Shown: positions 54,849 to 63,938 of the stretch, piece by piece
Layout: each line of letters starts with the position of its first letter
How positions within the stretch are numbered: the stretch's first letter is position 1
Origin: Brucella grignonensis
GTDB lineage: Bacteria; Pseudomonadota; Alphaproteobacteria; Rhizobiales; Rhizobiaceae
Assembly (NCBI RefSeq): GCF_002252505.1
Contig: NZ_NNRL01000157.1
Location: forward strand, 248,001 to 312,000
Reading direction: 5' to 3'
Length of the DNA stretch: 64,000 nt
Position numbers and translations under genes: made by a program
The notes under the pieces: model-generated
Told to the model about the DNA's origin: nothing
The model's input: only the letters and a program-made list of their open reading frames with translations
Database searches by the model: none

Positions 54849-55756
54849 TGGTGATCGGCGCGGAAGTTTCATCGTCAGATCGCAAGGATACACTGGCCCG
54901 TGCCCGTGCGCGGGCATCCAGTATTCCTGATCTGCTGGTCGAAGCGCAGCGCGTCGTCAACACCGTGATGAATGGCTGGCATGGCCGCCGCAAACGCGGC
55001 CCCGGCGAAAATTTCTGGCAGTTCCGGCCCTATGTACAGGGCGAATCTCTCGTCCACATCGACTGGCGCCGCTCAGCGCGCGACGATCATACCTATGTCC
55101 GCGACCGCGAATGGGAGTCGGCACACACAGTCTGGCTATGGTGCGATTTCTCGCCCTCCATGCTTTATCGTTCACAACTCTCGCCTGTTTCGAAAGAAGC
55201 GCGTTCGTTAGTGCTCACGCTGGCACTGGCAGAACTGCTCTCCCGCTCAGGTGAACGCATCGCGGTCCCATCCCTGTTGCAGCCCTTTTCGGCCCGCAAT
55301 GGTGCAGAACGTCTGGCGGGCGCCTTAATGCATGACACTTCTGCCCGCCCTTTGCCCGATATCGATCAGATACGCCGTTTCTCTGAAGTGGTGCTCGTTT
55401 CCGATTTCCTGCATCCGCTCGATGAGTTGACGGAATTGCTCGATAGTCTGGCGCGTCGTGGTGTGCGCGCACATCTGGTGGAAGTGGCAGACCCTGTAGA
55501 GGAAACATTCCCCTATTCCGGCCGCACCGAATTTCGTGATCCTGAAACGGGAGCCACACTTGTCGCAGGCCGCGCCGAAACCTATGCCGAGGACTACCGT
55601 CGCCTTTATTTAGCTCGTCGGGATACACTGGCCGATTTTTGCAAGCGCCTTGGTTGGAGCTTTATCGTGCATCGTACGGACACACCCGCCACGCAGGCAT
55701 TGTCGCGACTGCATGATGCTCTCAGCGCATCCTCCTTTGGAGGCGCGCGCTCATGA
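54848..55756 (+). CDS. DUF58 protein
   Basis: This 302-residue protein has the DUF58 core FRPYVQGESLVHIDWRRSAR at about residues 58-77 and a von Willebrand A-like fold with the metal-site-like segment LWCDFSPSML. It has no membrane segment. In MoxR operons this protein is thought to be a substrate or adaptor of the ATPase. It overlaps both neighbours (1 nt and 4 nt), so translation is strictly coupled. Confidence 0.92.
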   Translation: MVIGAEVSSSDRKDTLARARARASSIPDLLVEAQRVVNTVMNGWHGRRKRGPGENFWQFRPYVQGESLVHIDWRRSARDDHTYVRDREWESAHTVWLWCDFSPSMLYRSQLSPVSKEARSLVLTLALAELLSRSGERIAVPSLLQPFSARNGAERLAGALMHDTSARPLPDIDQIRRFSEVVLVSDFLHPLDELTELLDSLARRGVRAHLVEVADPVEETFPYSGRTEFRDPETGATLVAGRAETYAEDYRRLYLARRDTLADFCKRLGWSFIVHRTDTPATQALSRLHDALSASSFGGARS

Positions 55757-58605
55757 ATTTTCTTCCGCTCGCATTCGGATCGCCATTGATTCTGGCTGGC
55801 CTCATCGCGCTGCCGGTTATCTGGTGGTTGCTGCGCATGACGCCACCACGCCCACAGGAAGAGACATTCGCACCTTTGCTGCTTCTGGCGCAGGTCTTCA
55901 AGCGCGAGGAGGTACCATCCAAAAGCCCATGGTGGATGACACTTCTGCGTCTCCTTATCGCCGCATTGGTTATTCTCGCCCTTGCTTCACCGGTGTGGAA
56001 CCCACGCCCTATCGCACTTTCTGGCAATGAGCCGCTGGCGATCGTCATTGATAACGGTTGGGCGTCAGCGGAAGAATGGACACAGCGCGTCATCGCTGCG
56101 GAAAAACTGATTGCCGATGCAGAAGGCACCAATACGCAAATTTACGTGCTTGGCACTGCAGAGCCTGCCAATGCTGAGATCGGCCCTTATGACAGCAATC
56201 GCGCAACCGAGCGCCTGCAAGCCTTGCAGCCACGCCCGATTCCCGTTGATCGTAAAGCCACACTGGACCGCCTCGCATCGACTGTACCACAGGGCGAAAA
56301 AATCCGTCTGGCTTTCATGAATGATGGCTTGGCACAGGCCTCTGACAAAGACGCCTTCATAAAGCTCGATCAGAATGATCGTCTTACTTCTGTGCTTTGG
56401 TATGTCACCGATCTGGACCGTGTTCTTGCTCTGACGGGTATCGAGAACAAGGCCGACAGTCTTGAAGTCATCGCCATACGCCCCGATGGCATAGCCATGC
56501 CGCGCAGGCTGACGGCTTCAGCTTATGACGACAAAGGCCGACGCATTGCAGAAGCACCGCTGACCTTTGCGGTTGGAAGCAATGAGGGGACGGCCCGCTT
56601 CAGCCTGCCAGTCGAGTTGCGCAACGATTTCCGCCTGATCCGTTTGGATAGCATTCAGCAGGCTGGTGCCACGCGTTTGATCGATGCCGGTTCCGAGCGC
56701 CGCACCATTGGGCTTCTGGCCAGTGGCGATGGAGACCTCGCACAGCCGCTTCTGTCCCCGCTTCATTATATTTCGCGTGCGCTTTCCCCCTTTGCCAATC
56801 TGATCGAACCGCGTTCCGCAGATTTGATGAAGACCGTACCGGAATTGCTGGATGCCAGGCCGTCGATCCTCATCATGGCGGACATCGGCACTTTGCCCAA
56901 GCCTGTTGAAGAACAGCTTTCCAAATGGGTTGAAGATGGCGGGACGCTGGTCCGGTTTGCAGGCCCACGCCTTGCCGGTGCCAGCGAAAATGATCCGCTT
57001 CTGCCCGTCCGTCTTCGTAAGGGAGAACGCGCGCTTGGCGGCACCCTGTCATGGTCAGAGCCGCAGAAACTGCGTTCATTTTCCGACAAGGGCCCCTTTG
57101 CAGGCCTTCCTGTTCCTGATGACGTGACGATCAGCCGGCAAGTTCTCGCCGAACCGTCCTTTGATCTCAATGACAAGGCCTATGCAACGCTGGCTGACGG
57201 AACGCCGCTTGTTACCGGCGAAAGCCGCGGTCGCGGCAATGTCGTGCTCTTCCACATTTCCCCTGATGCAACATGGTCAAGCTTGCCGATTTCCGGGTCG
57301 TTTGTTGACATGCTGCGCCGTATCGTAACGCTGTCGCAACGCATGGGCTCGCAGGACAATCAGCAATCCATTTCGCTGCCGCCATATCAGCTCCTTTCGG
57401 CATCTGGTGAACTGGCGCCTCCATCATCGGAAGCAAAACCCTTGATCGTGGAAAAAGACAAGCTGCCTGACGTCAGCATCAACACGCCGCCCGGTTTTTA
57501 CGGCAATGAAGACGGCCTGAAAGCGTTGAATATCTTCGGGGGTAACGACGTCAAGCTTCAGCCAATCAGCCAGCCCGCACTTTCAGTCGGCATAGCCCCG
57601 ACAACTTACAGTGCTGATCAATCCATTTCGCTGCGCGGCGCATTTTTTGCGGCAGCCGCCATGCTGCTGGCGCTCGACACATTGCTGATGCTCTGGCTAC
57701 GCGGCGCATTCCGCCGCCGCATGAAAATTCGTTCGAAAGTCGCCGGTATCGCCATTTTGCTTGCCGCGACATCTGCCATCAGCCTTTTGCCTGCAGCAAT
57801 CCCTTCAGCGCACGCGCAAGAACAGCAAACGCACGACGACAGTAAGCCGGGCGATGAGGCAATTATCAATTCCGTTTCAAAGACTCATCTTGCCTATATC
57901 ATCACCGGCAATGCCGCGACCGATGATATCAGCAAGGCTGGCCTGCGTGGTTTGAGCTTTGCCCTCTTGGACAAGACAGCGCTGGAACCCGGTGATCCAA
58001 TCGGTGTCGATCCTGCAAAGGACGAACTCGCATTCTATCCCCTGATCTATTGGCCGATTGATCCCGATGCCCAAATGCCAAATCCCGAGGCCATCGCCAA
58101 GGTTGATGCCTATATGCAGCAGGGCGGTACGGTTTTGTTCGATACACGCGATCAATTGCAGGCGGGCGCAAGTCTTGATCCGGCTGCTTCACCAGCCAAC
58201 CAGCGCCTCCGCGCCATTCTCAATGGCATGAATGTGCCGCCGCTTGAACCTGTGCCAGACGATCATGTGCTGACCAAATCCTTCTTTATCATGCCGGATT
58301 TTCCCGGTCGTTATGAGGGTAGCCCGCTTTGGGTAGAAGCCACCGCGCCCACCAATGCAGCACAAGACCGGCCTGTGCGCACCGGCGACGGTGTTTCACC
58401 GATCATGATCACTGCAAATGATTTTGCAGGTGCATGGGCTGTGGACGAGCAAGGCAACCCGTTATTGCCAACCGTGCCGAATGATCCAATGCAGCGGATT
58501 TATGCGATCCGCGGCGGCGTGAATATTGTCATGTATATGCTCACCGGCAATTACAAATCTGATCAGGTCCATGTTCCGGCCCTGCTTGAGCGGCTGGGTA
58601 ACTAA
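55753..58605 (+). CDS. DUF4159 membrane protein with BatA-like N-terminus
   Basis: This 950-residue protein starts with a BatA-type region (two hydrophobic helices, PLILAGLIALPVIWWLL and LLRLLIAALVILALASPVW), followed by a periplasmic vWA-like and glutamine amidotransferase-like part, a hydrophobic pair at about residues 630-680, and a C-terminal DUF4159 domain (about 715-940, GLRGLSFALLDKTALEP ... YMQQGGTVLFDTRDQ). It is probably the membrane platform of the MoxR system. It overlaps the DUF58 gene by ATGA. Confidence 0.88.
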   Translation: MNFLPLAFGSPLILAGLIALPVIWWLLRMTPPRPQEETFAPLLLLAQVFKREEVPSKSPWWMTLLRLLIAALVILALASPVWNPRPIALSGNEPLAIVIDNGWASAEEWTQRVIAAEKLIADAEGTNTQIYVLGTAEPANAEIGPYDSNRATERLQALQPRPIPVDRKATLDRLASTVPQGEKIRLAFMNDGLAQASDKDAFIKLDQNDRLTSVLWYVTDLDRVLALTGIENKADSLEVIAIRPDGIAMPRRLTASAYDDKGRRIAEAPLTFAVGSNEGTARFSLPVELRNDFRLIRLDSIQQAGATRLIDAGSERRTIGLLASGDGDLAQPLLSPLHYISRALSPFANLIEPRSADLMKTVPELLDARPSILIMADIGTLPKPVEEQLSKWVEDGGTLVRFAGPRLAGASENDPLLPVRLRKGERALGGTLSWSEPQKLRSFSDKGPFAGLPVPDDVTISRQVLAEPSFDLNDKAYATLADGTPLVTGESRGRGNVVLFHISPDATWSSLPISGSFVDMLRRIVTLSQRMGSQDNQQSISLPPYQLLSASGELAPPSSEAKPLIVEKDKLPDVSINTPPGFYGNEDGLKALNIFGGNDVKLQPISQPALSVGIAPTTYSADQSISLRGAFFAAAAMLLALDTLLMLWLRGAFRRRMKIRSKVAGIAILLAATSAISLLPAAIPSAHAQEQQTHDDSKPGDEAIINSVSKTHLAYIITGNAATDDISKAGLRGLSFALLDKTALEPGDPIGVDPAKDELAFYPLIYWPIDPDAQMPNPEAIAKVDAYMQQGGTVLFDTRDQLQAGASLDPAASPANQRLRAILNGMNVPPLEPVPDDHVLTKSFFIMPDFPGRYEGSPLWVEATAPTNAAQDRPVRTGDGVSPIMITANDFAGAWAVDEQGNPLLPTVPNDPMQRIYAIRGGVNIVMYMLTGNYKSDQVHVPALLERLGN

Positions 58606-58606
58606 C

Positions 58607-60682
58607 ATGAATATAGAATTCGAACCGTTCCTCTCTCTGCCATGGCTCATTGGCATTCTGGTCCCACTGGCACTGCTCGTATTGGCAACAATCGTGCTGC
58701 GCATGCGCGGCGGGCTGATCCGTTTACTTGCAACCGCAGCCCTTGCCCTGGCGCTGCTCAATCCGGTCATCATCAGTGAAGAACGTGAGCCTCTGAAAAG
58801 CGTCGTCGCTCTTGTTGTTGATCGCAGCCAGAGTCAGGAACTGGGCAACCGTCGGACTGATACGGATGCAGCCCTTAAGGTTGTGCAGGACCAGCTGGCA
58901 ACTATGCCGCAGTTTGAAACGCGCGTGGTTGAAGCCGCTCAACCGAGTGAGAATGAAGACGGTTATGCGACCCGTCTGTTCGGCCCGCTCGCCCGTACGT
59001 TGCTGGATGTACCACCGTCACGCGTGGCTGGTGCAATCGTGATCACAGATGGTCAGGTGCACGACATTCCGGCCAACAAAAATGCCCTTGGCTTCGATGC
59101 ACCCGTTCACGCATTGATTACGGGTAAACCGGACGAATTCGACCGCCGCATTCGCTTCAACAAAGCTCCGCGCTACGGCATCAGCGGCAAGCCAATGGAA
59201 ATGTCTTTCACGGTCATCGATGAAGGCAAGAGCCTTGGAAGCTCAGCACCTGTAGAAATCCGCGTCAACGGAGAAGCCGTAAGCGAAGTGCAGGCACAAG
59301 TCGGTCAGGAGACCCCCGTCACCATCGAACTGCCGCGTGCAGGCGTCAATATCGTCGAAATCATCACCCCAACCCTTCCGGGCGAAATAACGGATGCCAA
59401 CAATCGCGCGGTCGCTACAGTCGATGGCATTCGCGAAAACCTGCGTGTGTTGCTCGTATCCGGTGAACCGCATAATGGCGAGCGGACCTGGCGTAATCTT
59501 TTGAAGTCTGACGCAGCCGTAGACCTTGTCCACTTCACCATTCTGCGCCCACCGGAAAAGCAGGATGGGACTCCGATCAACGAGCTTTCTCTGATCGCCT
59601 TCCCAACGCGCGAGCTTTTCGTCGACAAAGTCAATGAGTTCGATCTCATCATTCTTGATCGCTATCAGCATCGCGATGTGCTGCCGCTGCTTTATTATGA
59701 TTACATCGCTCAATATGTGGAAGATGGTGGTGCTTTGCTGGTTGCCGCCGGTCCCGAATATGCGGGCGACATGTCGATTGCGCGCACACCGCTTTATAGC
59801 GCCCTGCCCGCCATGCCCACGGGTACGCTCACGGAGAAAGCCTTCTATCCGCGCCTGACTGAGCTTGGCAAACGCCACCCCGTCACGCGCGGCCTTGATG
59901 GTAGCGAGCAGGAGCCGCCACATTGGAGCCGCTGGTTCCGCACCATCGATATTGGCCAGCCACGCGGTGAAACCGTCATGAGTGGCGCCGATGGCAAACC
60001 GCTTCTGGTGCTGGATCGGGTCGGCAAGGGGCGTGTTGGGATGTTCCTATCGGATCAGGGTTGGCTCTGGGCACGCGGGTTTGAAGGCGGCGGCCCTTAT
60101 GCAGCACTTTATCGCCGTATCGCCCACTGGCTGATGCAGGAACCGGAACTTGAAGAAGAAGCCCTGACCGCTGGCGGCAATGGTCGTACCCTGACCATTC
60201 ATCGTCAGACGATGGGCGATAATCCCGGCACAGCTTCAGTCACCACACCTTCCGGCAAAGAACTGCAGGTCAATCTCACACAAAACAAACCGGGCCTGTT
60301 CGATGCTACACTACAGACCGATGAGATCGGCATCTTCCGCATCAAAAATGGCGACTATGAAACACTTGCCCATATAGGTCCGGTGGACGCGCCCGAGTTC
60401 TCGGACAGTATCTCGACCCCAGGTCGTCTGAAGCCGCTTGCCGATGCAACCGGCGGATCAGTTCATCGCGTGCATGCGAGTGCCAACAGTTCGGTTCAGG
60501 TGCCGGCGATCACAGCAGTCGCTGCGGGTCGTTCTGCAAGCGGCAATGACTGGATTGGTTTGCGTGAGACAGCCGATACTCAACTCAAAAGCGTAAACCG
60601 CCTGCCACTGTTCTCTGGTTTGGCTGCTCTCGCAGCGCTGCTCTTCATATTCGGCAGCATGTGGTATCGCGAAGGGCGGTAA
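58607..60682 (+). CDS. Membrane protein with glutamine-amidotransferase-like domain
   Basis: This 691-residue protein has two N-terminal hydrophobic helices (LIGILVPLALLVLATIVL, LLATAALALALLNPVII), a vWA-like segment (VALVVDRSQSQE), a class I glutamine amidotransferase-like fold (LRVLLVSGEPHNGER ... FDLIILDRYQHRDVLP ... DGGALLVAAGPEYAG) and a C-terminal helix (LFSGLAALAALLFIFGSMW). The catalytic Cys of amidotransferases is not evident. It starts 1 nt after the DUF4159 stop and is the last gene of the MoxR operon. Confidence 0.87.
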   Translation: MNIEFEPFLSLPWLIGILVPLALLVLATIVLRMRGGLIRLLATAALALALLNPVIISEEREPLKSVVALVVDRSQSQELGNRRTDTDAALKVVQDQLATMPQFETRVVEAAQPSENEDGYATRLFGPLARTLLDVPPSRVAGAIVITDGQVHDIPANKNALGFDAPVHALITGKPDEFDRRIRFNKAPRYGISGKPMEMSFTVIDEGKSLGSSAPVEIRVNGEAVSEVQAQVGQETPVTIELPRAGVNIVEIITPTLPGEITDANNRAVATVDGIRENLRVLLVSGEPHNGERTWRNLLKSDAAVDLVHFTILRPPEKQDGTPINELSLIAFPTRELFVDKVNEFDLIILDRYQHRDVLPLLYYDYIAQYVEDGGALLVAAGPEYAGDMSIARTPLYSALPAMPTGTLTEKAFYPRLTELGKRHPVTRGLDGSEQEPPHWSRWFRTIDIGQPRGETVMSGADGKPLLVLDRVGKGRVGMFLSDQGWLWARGFEGGGPYAALYRRIAHWLMQEPELEEEALTAGGNGRTLTIHRQTMGDNPGTASVTTPSGKELQVNLTQNKPGLFDATLQTDEIGIFRIKNGDYETLAHIGPVDAPEFSDSISTPGRLKPLADATGGSVHRVHASANSSVQVPAITAVAAGRSASGNDWIGLRETADTQLKSVNRLPLFSGLAALAALLFIFGSMWYREGR

Positions 60683-60717
60683 AACGCCTTCGCGAACACC
60701 GGCTTGCTTAATAACTG

Positions 60718-61224
60718 CTACGCTCTATTGGCGTGGCGCACGATGCCGCCAACACCACTCAATGCACCGGACACAAGCTCACAAGCGAGCATCCGCTGCG
60801 GATCGACCGGCGCAGGCATGATCATAGAACCCGGCTGCACCATATTAAATCCGAACGGACCATAATAAGGCTGGTCGCCAACAAGAATGACCAGCTTGTG
60901 ACCGGCATTCTTGGCCGCTTCCAATGACATCCGCATCAATGTGCCACCAATGCCGCGCTTTTTCCAATCAGGCCGCACAGCAAGAGGGCCAAGCAATAAG
61001 GCTGGTGTTTTACCAACCACAACCGGTGTCATACGCAGCGACCCGATAACGATGCCGCCCATCAGTGCCACAAAAGACAGGCTATTGTCGTGTGGCCCAC
61101 CTTCCCGAATAAAATGCGCTGCACGGGTGAAACGACCGGGACCAAACGCTTCCGCATTCATATCCTCAATCTCGATGTCATGCGCGGGATCTTCCGGCGC
61201 GTAGGTCAGTTCAAGCTGTTGCAT
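60718..61224 (-). CDS. GNAT N-acetyltransferase
   Basis: This 168-residue GNAT acetyltransferase of the YhbS type has LGPLAVRPDWKKRGIGGTLM as acetyl-CoA site (about residues 82-101) and GDQPYYGPFGF as C-terminal motif. It resembles the GNAT beside yjhX in overall layout but not closely. ATG 61224 lacks a good ribosome site; the open frame upstream does not help. The substrate is unknown. Confidence 0.82.
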   Translation of the reverse strand: MQQLELTYAPEDPAHDIEIEDMNAEAFGPGRFTRAAHFIREGGPHDNSLSFVALMGGIVIGSLRMTPVVVGKTPALLLGPLAVRPDWKKRGIGGTLMRMSLEAAKNAGHKLVILVGDQPYYGPFGFNMVQPGSMIMPAPVDPQRMLACELVSGALSGVGGIVRHANRA

Positions 61225-61538
61225 GGGAGAATTGCCTGAAGAGAGAAGTCGATGGCCAGAGGAAGCCAATGGAATGCATTCTGTGCACCTTGAGCACAGT
61301 TCTAATTTCATCGTCGGATGAAACGCATTCCGGTCATAGGTCTCTCCTTCGCGGCGGGAAAATGAGAAATGCCGCAATTTGACAGTTGCCTAACACCAAA
61401 TTGGTCAGAGGTAAAACGATTTCTTTCAAAACGGCAGCTTTGGTTTATCTTTTTGGCACCGTTACGCACTGTTCACGGCTTGGGAGGCTGTCAAATGGCA
61501 GTTTTCCCACTATTTTCCTTATCAAAAGGAGAAATCAC
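61225..61538. promoter_or_regulatory. Divergent region between GNAT and GS-HQR genes
   Basis: This 314-bp gap has no gene. An inverted repeat CTGTGC-N7-GCACAG lies at 61281-61299, nearer the GNAT start. The glutathionyl-hydroquinone reductase has a good AAGGAG site at the other end. Confidence 0.35.
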
Positions 61539-62522
61539 ATGGGACTTCTAGTAGACGGCAAGTGGCACGATGTCTGGTATGACACCGCAAATACAAAGGG
61601 CCGCTTTGAACGCTCAAAATCGCAGTTTCGCAACTGGGTGACGAAGGATGGCAGCGCAGGTCCAAGCGGTGAAGGTGGCTTCAAAGCTGAGCCCGGCCGC
61701 TATCATCTCTATGTATCCTACGCTTGCCCGTGGGCACATCGTACGCTGATCTTCCGCGCATTGAAAAAACTTGAAGACGTCATCTCCGTCTCGGTTGTCG
61801 ATTATCTCATGCTCGAAGAAGGCTGGACGTTCTACGGCACAACCGGCAGTACTGGCGACGCTTTATACGGCTCAAAGCGCCTGCATGAAATCTATACACG
61901 CGCCGATCCGCATTATTCCGGTCGCGTGACGGTGCCAGTTCTGTGGGACAAGCAACGCGAAACAATCGTTTCCAACGAATCGGCTGAAATCATTCGCATG
62001 CTCAACAGCGCCTTTGATGAGTTTGGTGATGCAACGCTCGACCTTTATCCGGAAACCCTGCGTGGTGAGATCGATGCACTCAACGAGTTTGTCTATCCAA
62101 ACATTAATAATGGTGTTTACCGGGCGGGTTTCGCAACGTCACAGGAGGCCTATGAGGAAGCCTTCGGGCAGGTCTTTGCAGCACTCGATACGCTTGAGGA
62201 AAAACTTTCCAAACAACGCTATCTGGCAGGCTCCAGTCTGACAGAAGCCGACTGGCGTCTGTTCACGACGCTCTTACGCTTTGATCCGGTTTATGTCGGA
62301 CATTTCAAATGCAACCAGCGTCGTATCGCGGACTACTCGAACCTCTGGAACTACACACGTGAACTCTATCAGATGCCGGGCGTAGCCTCGACCGTCGATA
62401 TGGAGCACATCAAGGGCCATTATTACCGTAGCCACAAGACAATCAATCCAACAGGCATTGTTCCGCTTGGTCCAGATAGCGATTTCTCAGCCCCACATGA
62501 CCGGGCTCGATTAGGCGACTGA
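61539..62522 (+). CDS. Glutathionyl-hydroquinone reductase, YqjG/ECM4 type
   Basis: This 327-residue xi-class glutathione transferase reduces glutathionyl-hydroquinones. The catalytic Cys is C63 in YACPWAHRTL; PVLWDKQRETIVSNESAEIIRML is the thioredoxin-fold region that binds glutathione, and the C-terminal helical domain includes LTEADWRLFTTLLRFD. ATG 61539 follows AAGGAG by 7 nt. The 150 bp upstream are open in frame but not protein-like. It helps detoxify quinones. Confidence 0.93.
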   Translation: MGLLVDGKWHDVWYDTANTKGRFERSKSQFRNWVTKDGSAGPSGEGGFKAEPGRYHLYVSYACPWAHRTLIFRALKKLEDVISVSVVDYLMLEEGWTFYGTTGSTGDALYGSKRLHEIYTRADPHYSGRVTVPVLWDKQRETIVSNESAEIIRMLNSAFDEFGDATLDLYPETLRGEIDALNEFVYPNINNGVYRAGFATSQEAYEEAFGQVFAALDTLEEKLSKQRYLAGSSLTEADWRLFTTLLRFDPVYVGHFKCNQRRIADYSNLWNYTRELYQMPGVASTVDMEHIKGHYYRSHKTINPTGIVPLGPDSDFSAPHDRARLGD

Positions 62523-62656
62523 GCCTTTCCTGCAACAGTCTGGCGAGAACATCAGCACTTCCTCAAATCTTGGGCGCCTCTTTGATCTGGATCAATGGGG
62601 CGTCCTGCGACGCAGTCCAGATTGCGCGCATCACTACCCAAGACTTGAAGGAGAGA

Positions 62657-63343
62657 ATGATGAACCGCTTTGCCAAAGGGCTTCTGGCTGCAACCGCGCT
62701 CAGCTTTGCAGCACCAGCCGCATTTGCCGCCGATGCGATTGTCGCCCAGCCAGCAACCGAAATCGTTGCCGTCCCGCAGGCCCTGTCGCCGTGGCAGATC
62801 CGTGTCCGCGCTCTCGGCGTCATCGCTGAAAACAAGGGTTATGTAAACGGCGTTGATGGCTCTGGTCTTGATTACTCGAAGTCGATCACCCCAGAACTCG
62901 ATATCACCTATTACTTTACCGACAATCTGGCTGCTGAACTCATCCTCGGCACGACCTATGCCAACATCAATGGCACCGGTTCCATCGAAGGTCTTGGCAA
63001 GATTGGCAAGGTCTGGATGCTGCCTCCGACCCTGACCATGCAATATCATTTCACCAATTTTGGCGCATTCAAGCCATATGTCGGTGCAGGCGTAAACTAC
63101 ACGATCTTCTACAATCAGGATGCTGTGGGCGTTGACTATCTCAAGGTCAAGAACACGTTTGGCGGCGCGCTTCAGGTCGGCTTCGACTACATGATTGATG
63201 AGCACTGGGGTGTCAACTTCGACGTAAAGAAGCTCTTTCTCGAACCAAAATTCGACGCAACACTGGCTGGTGGCACCCAGGTCAGCGGCAAGGCCAAGCT
63301 CAATCCTTGGCTGATCGGCACCGGTATCACGTACCGCTTCTGA
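62657..63343 (+). CDS. ompW: OmpW-family outer membrane protein
   Basis: This 228-residue protein has a signal peptide (MMNRFAKGLLAATALSFAAPAAFA) and an eight-stranded barrel of the OmpW type, ending in the outer-membrane signature with terminal Phe (GTGITYRF). Key segments are WQIRVRALGVIAEN, ELDITYYFTDNLAAELI, LTMQYHF and FKPYVGAGVNYTIF. OmpW barrels let small hydrophobic compounds through. AAGGAG is close to two adjacent ATG codons (62657 and 62660). Confidence 0.92.
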   Translation: MMNRFAKGLLAATALSFAAPAAFAADAIVAQPATEIVAVPQALSPWQIRVRALGVIAENKGYVNGVDGSGLDYSKSITPELDITYYFTDNLAAELILGTTYANINGTGSIEGLGKIGKVWMLPPTLTMQYHFTNFGAFKPYVGAGVNYTIFYNQDAVGVDYLKVKNTFGGALQVGFDYMIDEHWGVNFDVKKLFLEPKFDATLAGGTQVSGKAKLNPWLIGTGITYRF

Positions 63344-63346
63344 TCT

Positions 63347-63453
63347 TTAGAGCATTTCCTGTTTTTCTTGAATCATTGGAAATGCTCTATCTCTTTGTTT
63401 TTTCGCATTATCCGACGCAAAACCGCTTCGCACTTTTGCTGGAAATGCTCTAA
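63347..63453 (-). repeat. Two-hairpin intergenic repeat, minus-orientation copy (107 bp)
   Basis: Read on the minus strand it runs TTAGAGCATTTCCAGC, core GTGCGAAGCGGTTTTGCG, linker GCGAAAAAACAAAGAGA, then a strong second hairpin (TAGAGCATTTCC / GGAAATGCTCTA). The linker and second hairpin are nearly identical to 18190-18255. It begins 4 nt after the ompW stop. Confidence 0.78.
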
Positions 63454-63457
63454 TAAA

Positions 63458-63482
63458 TAAGGGCGCGAAGGCGCCCTTTTCA
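63458..63482. terminator. Bidirectional terminator between ompW and the NUDIX gene
   Basis: An 8-bp stem (AAGGGCGC / GCGCCCTT) with a GAAG loop has T residues on the plus side and A-rich sequence on the other. Confidence 0.8.
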
Positions 63483-63938
63483 TTACCACGTTGGGAGCGG
63501 GTCGAGATCGTGAAGCGCTTCCTGCAAGCGACGCTTGGTTGAAGGTGTCGTGCCTTCCGGCAAGTTATCGAGCGGAAAAAAGCCTGCCTCTGCAATTTCT
63601 CTGTCACGCTTTTTTGGCTCGGTCTGTTCAAAGGCCCGACAGACATAAAGCGCTACATGATCTCGCGGTGACGCATGAGCATTCTTGTAAAGGGCGAAAA
63701 GCTCGGGCCTATCGGTGAGGTAGATATTGCCTTCCTCACGCAGTTCCTTTTCAAGCGCCTGTCCGAATGTCTCGCCGCTATCAACGCCACCACCGGGCAA
63801 TTGCCAGCCGGGAACATAAGTATGCTTCACCAGAAATATGGAATTGTTCTTTTCATCAAATACAATTGCCCTGACGCCCAAGGTCATAGGGCGCCTCAAT
63901 AAGAAATATGTATGAAACAAAAAGTGGCGGAAGCGCAT
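63483..63938 (-). CDS. NUDIX hydrolase
   Basis: This 151-residue NUDIX hydrolase has the box GGGVDSGETFGQALEKELRE + EGN at about residues 46-69. The N-terminal RRPMTLGVRAIVFD is common in family members annotated as MutT-like. ATG 63938 is preferred over a TTG at 63956. The stop is next to the terminator shared with ompW. The substrate cannot be predicted. Confidence 0.88.
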   Translation of the reverse strand: MRFRHFLFHTYFLLRRPMTLGVRAIVFDEKNNSIFLVKHTYVPGWQLPGGGVDSGETFGQALEKELREEGNIYLTDRPELFALYKNAHASPRDHVALYVCRAFEQTEPKKRDREIAEAGFFPLDNLPEGTTPSTKRRLQEALHDLDPLPTW

